Origin: Opisthorchis felineus
Lineage: Eukaryota > Platyhelminthes > Trematoda > Opisthorchiida > Opisthorchiidae
DNA: 64,000 nucleotides
NCBI GenBank assembly: GCA_004794785.1
Contig: SJOL01003794.1
Location: forward strand, 76,102-140,101
Reading direction: 5' to 3'
A program made the translations under genes and the position numbers. Below, piece after piece: positions 13,479 through 26,199 of this stretch. Position 1 is the first letter of the stretch; each line of letters opens with the position of its first letter. The notes below the pieces were generated by a model that did no database searches, was not told where the DNA came from, and saw only the letters and a list, made by a program, of their open reading frames with translations.

Positions 13479-14395
13479 TTAATAAATAGGGGTTTGACAA
13501 AAGGTCTCTTGGATCTTCAAATATGGGGTCGGAACACTTATAGCACCTAGATCCTACCTGGTAGTCAGTGTCTCGATTTATGAGTATCTGTGAAAGAGTC
13601 TAATTGTCTTCCTGTCCGAGTTTGTGCATCTCGACAGTATCTGAACCCAAATAACCTTGAACTATGCAGAAAGTACATCTGCACGCCGCGTAGATCGTCA
13701 CATGATAGCGTCAGCCTTTCTGCCCCTTTTTTCTGCATACGGCAGGACATTCAAGTGAAGACATTCGACTGCTGACGCTGTTCCATTACTATGTCTTAAA
13801 TCCCTTCCTAGCCCGGCTTACTATTTACATTTCCATGGACCCCAGGTGCATGTATGTCATTTAGCCCCCCCCCAGGAATCGACAGATTGCACACTACCGT
13901 CTATATCTGACGCTTCGCGTCCACTTTTCAAACCTCGCTGTCATGTCTTTGTCGTAACCTTTCACATGCGAACTCCTGAGCAAACTGTCCAGCGGGCTGC
14001 TATTTCACGCCTTTTTGTCGATACACATTTTCTGTATTCCTGGAAATCGAATTAGAATTCCAACTGAGATCATGACGCATTTATTCTCTGGATACCACCC
14101 ACTGCAAATTTCAGGTGATTCTGAAGATGCTGATGCGGGTTACACCGCTGTTGTTGTATCTCCCAATTCGCAGAAAAAGGCTTCCCCGCTCATTTGGATG
14201 CCCGAAAACCAACGAATCCGTACAGTCCAACTTCCTTTGTTGGATGAACTACACTTGTCAGCATACTAATAATGCTTTATTCACAGTGTTTACTTGTGCG
14301 CAAAACAACTGTAACTCGGATTCAATGAACGAGACATTCTTTCTCGTCCACCACGATGGGTTCCGATATAGTCATGAGAGACGTACACGTAGGAT
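9100..14395. other. No recognisable gene; decayed sequence with one microsatellite
   Basis: Nothing in either strand matched a known domain. The longest frames (116 codons on - at 9414-9764 and 123 codons on - at 10405-10776) carry no recognisable motif. An (AAT)n tract lies at 13439-13474. I see no tRNA-like box A/B pair, no convincing promoter and no coherent set of exons. Confidence 0.45.
13439..13474. repeat. (AAT)n microsatellite
   Basis: About twelve AAT units followed by an imperfect 'aataattaataaat' extension. In this genome LINE 3' ends carry (ATT)n, so an AAT tract on + could be the tail of a - strand LINE. The conserved 3' hairpin seen at 31.2 and 40.3 kb is not adjacent here, so I call it only a simple repeat. 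Confidence 0.9.
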
Positions 14396-14397
14396 AC

Positions 14398-14520
14398 TAC
14401 AATTACTCAAGTACAACACAAAGTTGACGGAAACTCGGGGACTGCACCCATCTGATGGGCGCTATGAAGAGCGAAACCGGTCATGAGCTATCGGAGAGTT
14501 TTCAGCAACCTCATGAGTAG
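14398..14520 (+). ncRNA. Single hammerhead ribozyme copy, near-intact core
   Basis: Partial copy of the hammerhead repeat. It contains 'AAGTTGACGGAAACTCGGGG', the core CTGATGG (14452-14458; consensus CTGATGA, so one core change), a stem II of GCGCT/AGAGC with one mismatch around an ATGA loop, GAAAC (14473-14477), the self-complementary ACCGGT and the cleavage triplet GTC followed by ATGAGC. Stem I pairs imperfectly: CCCAT against ATGAG, with compensatory changes relative to the 51-kb copies (GCCTAC/GTGGGC). The distal stem GGAAACTC/GAGTTTTC is retained. The last core A being G probably reduces activity. Confidence 0.75.
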
Positions 14521-14524
14521 AGTG

Positions 14525-17500
14525 TTACGTCTAGGCCAATGAATGTGTTTAATTCCGTGGTGCAGAGTAACGGAACGAAGACCTAAATGTAATCTGCTCA
14601 AAGGTTTTAGCGTCAGTATGAGACTGTGAGGGCAATGTTATCCCAGCCGGTGGAATTTCATGTGCAAGGTACTGAAGTTACATGTTGCGACTGACATAAA
14701 CATGACCTTCACGAGCCATCCGCAATCTTGGTGCTTAGAGAATGGCGAGTGATGTGTGTTGCTGGAAGCAATCATGGGTTCTGAATCAACTCTGACTTCA
14801 GCTTAATAATACGAGACTCCTTATCAGCAACTATCATATTTTAATACATATCTGTTAAAATTAATGTGGAACTTGTAATAACCTCACGAAAACTGAGAGC
14901 CAGCAGATAGCAGCTAGCACATGTACATGATTTCCAAAGGTTCGAGTCTCATAGTGACAAAAAAATGTGTTCGATTCCTGGACGTCTACAAAGCATATGC
15001 TACCATTGGTACAGAAACTAAAGATCTCCCAAGACCTCCTCAATACCGGGTGGATGTTTGCTGGTTCCTAAGGTTTCACTTTGACAGAACCGTATAATTG
15101 TCTCAGTAAATTAGAGCTAATACTAACATCGTAAAACATTGGCACGACAATACGCATTCAAGGCTTTTGGGAATGTTTGTACGGAAATATAATTTCCATG
15201 CTTCTGCTTACTGGATTCAGGCTCCAGAGCACATAAACAATCCACATAAAATTTTATCTAAATGCACTTAGCACCCTCCAAAAGCAACCTCACACGTGTT
15301 CAGAGTTGTCGCAGTCCACTCAGGATGCATCGCCTTACTAGTTGCCACACGAATGTGCAGGGTCTGTTGAGTGAGCTTCCAAAGTTTCGTCTTACTCAGA
15401 ACGTCGATTCATGAGATATACATGCTATAGCTTGAATGTGGCCATCTCTAGAGGTTACTGACGTCGATATTCTACTCCCTGGTACGTCGTTAACAAGCAA
15501 CCACCACCCCCGTCCCAAAGCATGTGCTCGTCTGGCAGCGAAACAATATTTCCAGTAAGCTCACTTCTGTGTTCAAGATCGCAGGTGGTTTGTTGCTAAG
15601 GCACATAGCAAAGCAAAGGTTTAGGTCTCTTAGCGACTATATATCTGATGAGAGATAAATGGTGATATAGATAACTCTCTATAGCCTGTTCTTCGCTCCT
15701 TAATGCATAGAAGATTCGGTCATGTTCTGCTTACGGTGACGTTAACGATGCGTCGTCAGATGCGACCTTCTGACAAGGTGCCCTTTCCGAAGTTCAGATG
15801 CGAGATCTAACCAAGGTCTTTCACTGTTCATACCGACCAGATTCCGCGTCTGGCTGTCACCATGAGGAGCTAAAATAACATCTGAACATAGCTGATATTT
15901 TGATTCGATCCCATCGTGATAGAACAACCATGCAATGAATGAGTAAGGATCAGACAAACTTGAAAACATTAGGGCATAATTCTATCACTGTTATAAAACC
16001 TGATTTGGGCTAGAAAACGCCATTTTCATTGATCCGGTTTTCATTTTATCATACGTGTCTTTTGGCGTGGAGTCACCTGTCTTCGGTTCATAGTTGCCTA
16101 GTAAAAGGTCACATGACTCAAAAGCTCGATCATGCACTCTTTCGGACCCGAAAGAATAACATCAACCATCATGATAAGTTAAAACCGCTTGTCACATCCG
16201 ATCAACATATCACGCCTGTATCTACACCAGACGAAGGGTTTGTTCAGACGCTAAAACAAGGATTCATGCAGTTAAACTAAGTGCATTTTGTGGAAATCTC
16301 GGAGCGGACTGACCAAAATCGGTCCAAAAAGCAGCAAGATGATGTGGCACGGGCATGCTGACGGCTATCAAATACACAGTGGTGTAATTGAGCATCCACA
16401 AACACAAAGTCTACGGCATTCAGTTGGTGCTGAATCAACCACAACGTCACTTGTGGTGCTTGACAATTCGTGGGATACGAGTTCTTCGGTGTAGCAGTGC
16501 TTTTCCAAACAGTTCAAGAAGCACCAATAGAAACAATGACCATGCAGTGATCCTTCCTTTTTCCCGTCGAATAAGGAGCTTCCTTTGCAAGCGGTCAGTC
16601 TGTTTCAGCTTTGCTAAATGAACGAGCCGGTTGATGAGTACAATACCAAATATATGAAGACGGACCTTGAATTTCAGGAGCTTTTAGTCAGCTGGGACAA
16701 AATGTTCTTGGAATTCAAGAAATTCATACACAGTTTGACACCGAAACTGATTTTTCCAGAGTCACAGGGAACCAAGATATTCGAAAACTACTTTTTGCAT
16801 CACCATTTACCCACGATGCGTCAGATTGATGAGCATGACAGCTGAATTTTCTGTCAAAAAGGAGATATCCCTAACTGACAGCGACTCAGGATGTGTGCCA
16901 TGGTACGCGAGATCGATGATAGCTGGCTGCGTTTTTCTAGTCCACACTGGGAACATTTCAAACTATTGTGAACTCAAGCATTTGAATAAAGCTCAGTTTT
17001 GTGGATAGTAATCTAGCTGAACTTCCCCGATCCTGGTCACTAACATTTTCCTGTCCCTCAAGGATAAGAAGTGGGTTAATTATGTCATTTGATAAGATGT
17101 CAAAAGATGCTGTTTAATTAATTTGAGACTGTTATCGACTGACAACATACAGGTTACAGAGTCATCAGAATGATGGATCCACGGGAAGTTTCCCTTGCTG
17201 TTTTTCAAAGACGAGTTCGTAGATCATGTGCGAATCAGCTGGCGCACCTTTCAAACTCTTCGATAAGCGAGTTGTGGGACACCACACTGGTTTAATCTAT
17301 TTTGTGAAGAATTGTTGTAGACAGGTGCCATTTGACACTGAGAATTCCGTTGTCATACTGGTTATCGAATCGATTCCATGTTGAAGGTTTACACAGGCCA
17401 GTTATTTCGATAATTCAAGTGTACCCATAGTTAACCCTGACTGTGAAGTTCATAGTCACACATCACTGGGCATCACGTCCAACAGCTGCCTCTGTAAAAA

Positions 17501-20240
17501 CTGATTGCCATTTTTGCCACTTTAGAGTAGACCCCGTTCTCTACGTGGAACCAGAGCCGTGGACAATCAAGTAGACCGTGAATGACAGTGATGAACAGAC
17601 TTATTTGAGGACCATGACACAATGCCTACCTTTTTTTAGCATTTAAGTATGCATAGCATTCCATAATTATTGCCCATTGGGCGAAAATTTTCTGGCAAAC
17701 CGGTTGAAACGAGGAGAGAAAAGGTAAAATACAAATAGACTTTGCAGATTTTTCCAGAGATTAACTTTCAGCTATAAGGGTCACTTGTTTGATAAAAGTA
17801 CGAATTTATTTGATCCTCTCCAAATGCGGACCTCTTCATCCTATTGGATCCAGTCCAGCAGGTGGTCCCTTTCAGAATGCTCACCCCAATCCAACGAGAA
17901 AGCACCACTTGATGCGTCAGGACAATTCACTCAGCCCAGAACTAATCTTGCAGTCGCTTCGTCCTACAATTCCACTAATTTACTTGCTCATCTTCTCTGG
18001 ATGCTGCTACTGTTAACGTGAACTAAAGCCTTTATTCTTTGCCAAGTTATACAAATGTAAAATGAGGTCCGTTCTAGGCCAGTATAAACTAAATGCAATA
18101 ATATTCACATGTCATGACAGACGACGTCCTTCACCAGGAAGCAAACAAAAAACATTCTGGCCCACAGTGCATTGGGTTTCAAGGCTTTTTGCTTTCAGGA
18201 TCCTCATACATTCGCGTGATATCTTTAATCTCTCCAGTGCGTCAAAGAGATTGTTCCGACTGTGCACAGAATGAATCACTAACAATCTCTAAAAAGCGTA
18301 TCGTGCGCGGGTAAGTACCAAGGCTCAAGACAGTTTGGCAGTATGAATCGAGGTGTTTTCACGTTGAAGTGTGAACTTTCCAGATTGATCTCCACAAGAA
18401 ACTGGGAACGGTTAATGGGGAAGTGTCCTGAAATAGAAATTGGAATGTTTTGTCTTCACAGCTGATCGGCAACTCAGGAATGGAATCACAAATCGTGAGT
18501 AGCCTCCAGTATGAGCTCAGTTGCTGTGAGGTTCTGCTTCTAATCTCACACCTTACCAAAAAAAGCTAGCTGGATCGTCCTGACGGCATTTATTGCCATT
18601 ATAAGATATCGCTTACTTCTGTTAGCAAGCACGTGGGATGTGACCTGCTTCCTGCCGGCCTCTATCTCATCGATCTGTTCTCCAAACATGAACGACCTTG
18701 GAGCATTTATCAGAAACAACTAAAACACCTCTTAGTTGATGAACCTGATAAAGCTTCAGGGTGGCTAGAAATCACTCTTAAAGTCCCCTTCTGTCTTACT
18801 TTAAACACATTTTGCGTCAACCCAGTGGCCTTTGCCAGAACATCGTTTCAGTGCAGTGCAGTGCATTGCAGTGCACTTGTCTTGATCGGGCAAGCTTGGC
18901 TGCAGTGCATTAGCCGCATATTCCGGTGACTCCTTCATCAACTAATTGAAATAGCGATATGCATGCCGTCCTGCAACTGTTTGAAAAGAACTGATTTCCT
19001 TCTCACAAAAAAGCCCCGCTCATTAGAATGCTACGCAAGATTAACGACCATAAATCCATTGTATTTTAATATCACTTGTTGCACCATTGAACACCAGGAA
19101 TGTCGCAGGCCATTTTGCGTCAGTAAAAGGTGATTCCAACAACTTGATCTGCATGGGGAATAAAGTCTTTCCAAACATCAACCTAATAAATAGAGCGTTT
19201 TAAACTTACAAATCAAAATTACTCAAGACTTCAATAGACCACCGTGTTGGATGAATTAAATTGAAGTTTCAAAACCCTTAGTTTAATTTAAGCGGAGAAA
19301 AGCTGGAACAACTGGTGACCCACAGCTGGTCACACACAAACTCACTCATCTTCTGAATCACATCCAGTCACCAGAAAACCTGGTGATCTAAACGACTGTG
19401 ACTTGCGTATCTACCTTGAACACCTTGAATCTACTGAAAATGTAACTGTCTTTCCATTTCATTTGATCTAGAAAAGGAAGTTATTTCGAAATCCACATAT
19501 TTTAAAATGCAAACAAGCTGTCTTGTGTCCTGATTTTCTCTTGAAAAGCTGTAGTTTCCACTCGGGAAAGAAGTGCCCCTGACTGGGATCGAGTACTCTA
19601 GAATGACCTCTAAGCAATGTAGTTTTCATAACCATACCGATTTTTAATGATACCTTGGATAATTTCACTCGTCCGCTAAAAATCACTTTTCACTCAGAAG
19701 TTTTCCCTTAAGTGGAAAACCTGTGAAGGATATGATTGAAGCAATCTTAAATACACCATTTGCTGCATTTTGAAACCACCGTGTAAACATTTGCACGTGA
19801 ACTCATCTCAATAAAAAACCATTTTTGTTTAAACGCGTTAGGTGCTTTTGGACTTTTTGGATGGAGTGAATAAGTGAAAAGGGACTAAATCAATAGACCA
19901 ATAACTGAGCAATTCGAAAACAGCATTATCAAATAAATAAGCAATTTTTGTGAATACTTATTCAGTTAATTAAAATTAATTTATCGGATCGCTGAATATT
20001 ATTGAAAATTAAGTTAAATTATCGAATAAATAGATAAATTTCTAAATAAACGAAGATGCCGACACATCAATGTCTGAATAAATACTGCACAAATCAATCA
20101 AAAAACAAAACAACGGATAGCCGGCGCACTGAACCACCTCCCCGTGTTGCCGACTGGGTAGCTCTGACGCCAGTCTGAGTGAGCTAAGACTTCAGCAAAT
20201 CCAGACAGGGCTAACCACCCTGTTGGGTTTCAATATGCTG
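14525..20240. other. No recognisable gene; AT-rich end
   Basis: Many short frames but no domain I recognise. A short degenerate GCAGT-type tandem lies at about 18848-18875, and 19860-20100 is markedly AT-rich (AAATAAATA-like). Nothing here supports an exon structure or an RNA gene. Confidence 0.45.
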
Positions 20241-20249
20241 TTAGTTTCG

Positions 20250-23200
20250 GTAATGTACAATACAAATCATCTGGCGCTTACGCACCAGTTCCAACTAGTG
20301 CACAGGGGAGACTCGTGGGACTCAGTTGTGACGGATTTGACAAGTGCTACAAATCTAAAGCTGGCTTGGTAGCCCACAGTTGGGTTCACGTCCATGAAGA
20401 AGTTGGCAGGAACGTGATCGCCCATTTGGCTTGCGCTGATTGTTCGCGCCTTTTTCCGACGAAGATCGGCCCGAGTGTATACCACCGGTACGCGCAGCCC
20501 ACCAAGCATAATGCGGCTAAGCTTGGCAGAGTGAAGAATTTTGATGTCCGCTGTTCCCAACAAGAATTACAGTCACTCTTACGCCTCACTAATAATGTAT
20601 ATCCGTCTTATGACACGCAAACCATGCTGTTTTCGTGAGATTGGAGCAACATTTTCCTGGTTGATCGGCTATCACCATGAAACCGGGTTACGGGTGCTTA
20701 ACTGGCAGGCACAACTGGACGAATCATCAACTGGTGGTCCAGACCAAACCGTCGGTCAAACAGCGGCTCATTCGTCAGAAGCTGAGGACTATAGCGCCTG
20801 GTTTAAACAAACCGTAGATTGCGCCGTGTCACTGATGGAATCCCGTTCTAACAGTTTGCTTTCTCATGTTGACCTTCTGGCATTCGCCCGAGGGTTGCAG
20901 TGTGGCACCATGACACCAGAGCGATTCCTGCTTGCTTCTGGACCTCCACGCATCCAATACATTTCCACGCACGTGGAATCCTGTCTGCCGACGCTGTTAT
21001 TAGGTGGCTCATCGTGCGCCGGCCAACCGAAAGCAGATCCGCCATGATCCAGACTCCATACCTCCAAAGACGGAAAGATGCAGCGTCTGCTGTGCTCGAT
21101 GGGTTGCGGAAGTATCTATACAAATGTAGCCGCAGCCCACCTCTGGACGCCAAGCAGCATTGAAAACAGATGGTTTCTGATCCGAAACAAGATTATATCC
21201 GGCCAAGTCGCGCAGTGCTACCATCCAATTGGAGTTTGATCGGGCCAATTACAGGTGAGGAAGTCGGCTGTACCATCCGTTTAATAAGCTATTCATCCCA
21301 GGGTCTAAACAATCTTACGCCCAAGATGCCTCGCCGGTTTAATGCCAGCGCATTTGCTGGGTATTTCAACTTACATTATATGGGGGCTGTCCGCCGCATC
21401 TGTTTCATTCACGTATTACCCTAGTTCCGAAAGTCCCAAATCCGACCTCATCGGAACAGCTGGGATCGATCTCCGTGTAATCCATTCTTGTTCGAAGCTT
21501 TCATAAAGTGCTTGCTGGTCGCCGCAGCCATGGATTAAAACTGCTCTCCCTCGCATTCCTACATCGAGTCGGTTGTTTGGTAGCTACGTCACAGCTGCAC
21601 GCTCTGCTTCGTTATTCTTCAGCGACTGCTTCTAACCTCAGCTTGGTGTTTGTTGATATCTTGAAAGTGTTTGATTCGGTTTTGCATGACAATTACCGGA
21701 TCTGCCCAGGCGTTTGGAACACCGTCATCTCTAGTTCAATACATCACACAGTCCTATAAAAATGCCGTGGCAGTTTTCCCCAATTCGGAGGTTTACTATC
21801 ACAGGAATGTGAGGCAGGGAGATCCATTCTCCCCATTATTGTTTATCATCACAATGGATGAGGTTCTTGGATTGTCAATGCCGCAACTAGGATACCAGTT
21901 CCATGAAACCTTAATGGAGATTTCGCCTTTGCTGACGACAAGGCCGTGTGTGCAGAAAGTCAGGCTCGCCTCAAAAAGAAGCTTGAAGCTAATGCGGTCG
22001 AGTCGGAAAGAGCTGGTATGACGATCAACGACTGATAGAAGAAAGCAACGATGATTTGTGGGGAAAAGAGCCATTGGGCAGCAGCTGCCTCGGTCGAACC
22101 TTTTTGATCCTTCAAGGAACCCATCGATCCCCTTGGGCCGACAGACACAGTAACATATTTGGGCATCATACTTACTTTCAAGGGGAAATGAGTCTGCAAC
22201 CACCGACAGCAGCTACTCAAACTGATTACTGAGGTGACGCGTGTCCCGTTGAAGCTTCATCAAACAATGGAGATCACAAGGGACTACATTATACCACGGC
22301 TGACATTTTCGCTTGTGCCTGGCCGGGTCCACCAAAACACGTTCAAAAAAATGGACACTTACATCAGGCAATATGTTCATGGCAGGCCACGTCTCCTGGA
22401 GGATTCCACGATTAGCTAAATCTACTGTGAACAACATGGGGGACTGGGTCTCCCAAGTCTGAGTGTGGGCATGCCGACGCAGCAGAGGGAGCGTACAATC
22501 TCCTGTTTACTCAGTGCCAAGTACTACGCAATGTGGTCAATGATTCCGCATTTGGTAAGGTTTTTCGGAATCTCAGCCTTCCTGTCAGAGTCCGACGTGC
22601 ATGCGTAAACACCAAAGAAAAGCTGATGGCTTCTTGGGGTGATGGTCTGCACAACAGCGTTGACGGCCATGGTTTACGAGAGCTGGCCGCTTCGCCTGTG
22701 TCGAATCAATGGCTTGTGTTTCCAGAACGAGTATTTCCTCGGATATTTATCCGGGGTATCCAGCTTGGATACTACCTGCTCAGGACGGGAGTTAGAAAGG
22801 CCCTGTGTGGTCATGCTGTCCAGACGATCTCCTGTCATAGAAACTGTGGACAACTGGGGGGGTTTGGCGCCTATTCTACAGTCCTGCTGGATCACGCATG
22901 ATGCCAGACGTGCTCGTCATAATCGGGTTGTGAGGGGACGTGGAACGTCTCTGTCGCCCTGGCTACATTGCCTTCGGGGAGTTGTGAGCACCTACGTCAA
23001 CGCCTTCCATCAAGCCTGACTTAATCGCTGTTCGGCAGCGCCCAGCAGCTGTGATAGACGTAAGCATATTCTAGTATGAGTGCTGGGCGACCGCATGGAA
23101 TGAGAAGAAGCATGAGTATGGTGCTGATAATTTTTTCCTCGCCATCATCTCAGTCCTACGTGCAACCGATTGTGATGTCGACTTTTTGGTCCGCTAACCG

Positions 23201-23350
23201 ATGATCACTACATATCGGGGGGTCCGCTCTTCTCAAACTGTCAGGGCTCTTATTGGACTTGAACTCCCTAAGGTCACAGTGACTTGTGTTTGCTCGCCGT
23301 TTTGGGCTTTCTGTGTACTTACGACACATTTTTGCGTGATACCTGGCTTT
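20250..23350 (+). mobile_element. R2-like non-LTR retrotransposon, frameshifted
   Basis: A site-specific-type LINE read in several frames on +. (1) N-terminal zinc fingers: a damaged first finger (...CYKSKAGLVAH...) and 'CADCSRLFPTK..' with downstream His residues at about 20430-20510, followed by 'PTKHNAAKLGRVK', the spacer typical of R2 N-termini. (2) RT block: 'PKVPNPTSSEQL..' and 'ILVRSFHKVLAGR' (21428-21525), 'VFVDILKVFDSVLHD' (21645-21690), 'RQGDPFSPLLF' (motif B), then 'DFAFADDKAVCAES' with FADD intact at 21928-21939. (3) 'LTFSLVPGRVHQNTFKKMD' at 22300-22355. (4) C-terminal 'CWITHDARRARHNRVV' (22888-22935). (5) A restriction-like endonuclease signature 'KPDLIAVRQ...AAVIDV' at 23012-23062. 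(6) 'ITTYRGVRSSQTVRAL', the usual C-terminal tail. Stops and at least four frame changes make it a pseudogene. R2 proteins normally nick 28S rDNA; no 28S sequence flanks this copy. Confidence 0.85.
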
Positions 23351-23479
23351 GAATGTTCATTAATGCCATTGACTGTCATACCTGACCCAGTACGACAGAC
23401 ATTTTGTGCCTGATGCGTAAGTCTTCACTGTGCCGGCACCTTCTGCGCCTTGAAAAGCATTAACCACTGTCTTCCCTTC

Positions 23480-23805
23480 TTCAGTTGCTGCTCCTGACAT
23501 GTGTGTTTCCATACCAAACATTCCTACACATATTGGGCGTCATCCTGTCCTACTGGAACAACTTGGGGTTGCGTCCTAATTGGACGTTTCCTTCGTTTTA
23601 TTTAATATTCTCTCGTGTACCTTTCTACATCTATCGCCCGACTTTACTTTTTACGTTTCCGACCATGCTCTTCAAAAATAAACGACAATATTTTAATTAT
23701 CCCTTAGTTCTGTGCAAAACAAAAAAACAGTGTTTGAAACGTGTCCTTCAACAGAATCGCTGTTTGAATATACAGAGTCAGCGAGAAGCTCTAGTAAACC
23801 CTTTA
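23480..23805. other. Pyrimidine-rich spacer, no gene recognised
   Basis: CT-rich sequence between the R2-like element and the dispersed repeat. A 123-codon frame at 23485-23856 is hydrophobic and of low complexity, and I do not recognise it. It runs into the dispersed repeat, which argues against a real gene. Confidence 0.4.
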
Positions 23806-23806
23806 G

Positions 23807-24266
23807 CACTTGTAAATTGCTATTTTTCATGCTCAATATCATCTTTCTCCCTATGAATTTCACTCACATTACTTTACAAAAGTTTGTTTTACTGAACTAC
23901 AGTCGCAACCGCCCGCTCTTTGAGTCCAACGTGACTGTGGGACTTTTGCCGAGTGACTGTGTTTCTGACTGCCGGCTGGCTATCATTGGCTGCTACTAAC
24001 TCTAAACGTGAACAAAGATCTTAGCTATAAGCGCTGGACTACTCTATTCAAATCAGTGGATTAACATTACGATCACCGGAGGTTTGGAATACCAGGACGG
24101 TAGAACATTCTCTTCTTGGTGTGGTGGTTCAATGGTATACGAAACTACGGATGCTCCTATTGTGTACTGTGAGTCAAGATTTACTTGGATTTTTCTCCTC
24201 GTGACATTGTATCTGACTTACGTTAGTAATTTGTTCTGTTCACTAGAGACCCCATAGGGCCGTTAA
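23807..24266 (+). repeat. Dispersed ~450 bp repeat, copy 1
   Basis: Aligns along its length with 37018-37471 in the same orientation. Shared landmarks in order: 'TTTTCATGCTCA', 'CACATTAC', 'GGGACTTTTGCCGAGTGACT' (the second copy starts GCGAC), 'CGTGAACAAA', 'ATCAGTGGATTAA', 'GGAATACCAGGA', 'GAGTCAAGATTT', 'ATCTGACTTACGTT', 'TTGTTCTGTTCA' and finally 'GGGCCGTTAAC'. Similarity stops sharply after GTTAAC in both copies, so that is probably an element end or a recombination point. By eye identity is roughly three quarters. No coding capacity is shared. Confidence 0.8.
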
Positions 24267-24269
24267 CAA

Positions 24270-25410
24270 CTATAACCCGGTTGCTTGTTTTGAAAAGAAA
24301 AAGACTGCCTTGAAATTACGGTTCAGTGAGTACCATGTATATCTAATCATTAAATGGATCTAACAGTTTCTATCCGCTGAACAGTTCGACCGAGCAACCA
24401 AAGTGAACACAGTCCATTCCAGCCCCGCAAATTCAAGCTAACAATCCTGGGGATGATTGTTCCGCATCCTGTGTAATCTGCCAGTTTAACTGCAGTTGTA
24501 GTGGCACTTTCATCGGCAGAGCAAACCATTTAATCTCTCAAACAATGAATGAACACATGTCACAATAATTTATGTGACCTACAATACAATAGTTAGCTAG
24601 CCGTCAGTCTACGACCTGAAACATACCATCATTGATTGTAGAGCACATGCTGACTATGGGCCTTTCCGATGACCCCAGAAAATTGATCACTATTCAGCTA
24701 TGCAGACAAACACTCTGGATGCCAATATTCAGCACGACAGCTCTAACTAGGTTGAGACTACCGGTTTTAAGTGCATAAAATTCCTTGCCTCATGATATCT
24801 ATCTGACTCTGCACTATCATCTGATTACCCAACGGTCTCACTTAGTACTTCCCGGTGCGGCTTTATCACCGCTACCACATGCTAAACCAAAAAAGCTGTT
24901 TTTCTGAAAGCAAAAGAAATGCCAATGCCCTGTGAATTACGTCCCCTCATGGTTATGCTGCATCCCACCAATAAGATGCAATGTTTTAGTTGTTTGCCTA
25001 CATTACGGATGTTTCGTTAATCGTGTACTCTTTTTTTCGCGCTGATTATTCATCATTATTCGTTAACTTAATCGCGTGGTTGATATTTTTGTTAACGCAG
25101 TTACATAACTCAGACAATATTTCCTTCAACATTTAAATAACTAAACGATGAAGATATTCTTCAAGTGTGCTACCTCGTACTTCAGCTGGAACCATATTCC
25201 AGAGATTGCGACGTGTTTTACTGAAGGAAACTACTCACAAGGTTGATGAAAGCTCTTAAACAGACCACGACTGGCCTAGCTCTTCCAATGCCCCATCAGG
25301 TAGGGGCGCCTCCCGGATTTCTATTAAACTTGAACTTTACCTGAACCGCGGACTGGATACCCAAATCGTTTACACTCAGTTTCTAGCCCCTTTGGTTTAA
25401 ACGGGATAGT
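24270..25410. other. No recognisable feature
   Basis: Unique-looking AT-moderate sequence without an ORF of note, tRNA-like boxes or simple repeats. I see nothing to annotate. Confidence 0.4.
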
Positions 25411-25411
25411 A

Positions 25412-25495
25412 AACTTGATGCCAGCAAAATCTCAGGGAACGAGCCCACATAATGGGTTCTAAAAGGGCAAAACCGGCCGTAGGCCGTCGACCTGC
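25412..25495 (+). repeat. Strongly decayed hammerhead-repeat fragment
   Basis: Aligns to the ribozyme part of the 293-bp unit: 'AAATCTCAGGGAACGAGCCC', 'ATAATGGGTTCTAAAAGGGC', then AAAACCGGCC and GTAGGCCGTCGA. The core CTGATGAG is now TAATGGG, and the GTC triplet has become GCC, so cleavage is not expected. It marks the family's age and dispersal. Confidence 0.6.
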
Positions 25496-26199
25496 GATCG
25501 GCGTCCATATGAGGGACTTTTCTCAGAAAGCGTCATAGTTAATTTTGTTCAGTGACTGAATGTATAGAGGTACAGAGCAACATGAAGGAATTACCCCAAT
25601 CCAGGGACTTTTGCTTATTATAGCAACTGTGATTTGTGTAAAACTACGAGCTGTATCCAAACATCTGTAGCTCTTTGGACTTGCATTAGCGTGCCAGACC
25701 AAATCACGCTCAATAAAAGCCTCCCCAGTGAGACGATGAGTAGAAGCGAATTACTTTGTCAGAAACCAGGGGGTTTTCGGGGAGCTAGTTTATTCCGCCT
25801 ACACGATTGAATGGTATATTGCTCATGCCCTTCTGTTGAGGCGGGCGAACTTTCAAGGTCACTGACCACTGCCGGCTGCCATGCGATAACCCATTCTACG
25901 AGATCAAGCACGAGATAAAAACGTAGCATATTTTAAAGGTCCATGGTTTTCTCTAAGTGGAAAAGAGAAGTTACTGAATTTTCAGTGTAACTACTGACTA
26001 AATAGATAGGTGAGTAACTTTTGGATCCGATATACTCATCAGTTTTGACAAATTAGATGAGACTGTTAGCTAAAATTTGACATAACGCTGATTTTTGGAA
26101 GCTCGTCGTAGGTGCAGTACGGTCACCAGGAATAATTTGATGCATAGTTCAAAATTGGCGGGAATATGCATCTCTGAGAAAGCACCCCATTCTCCGTCA

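Noticed and set aside
23200..23350. 28S rDNA flank for the R2-like element
   Set aside because: No conserved 28S sequence is recognisable on either side. The sequence here is the element's own C-terminal tail.
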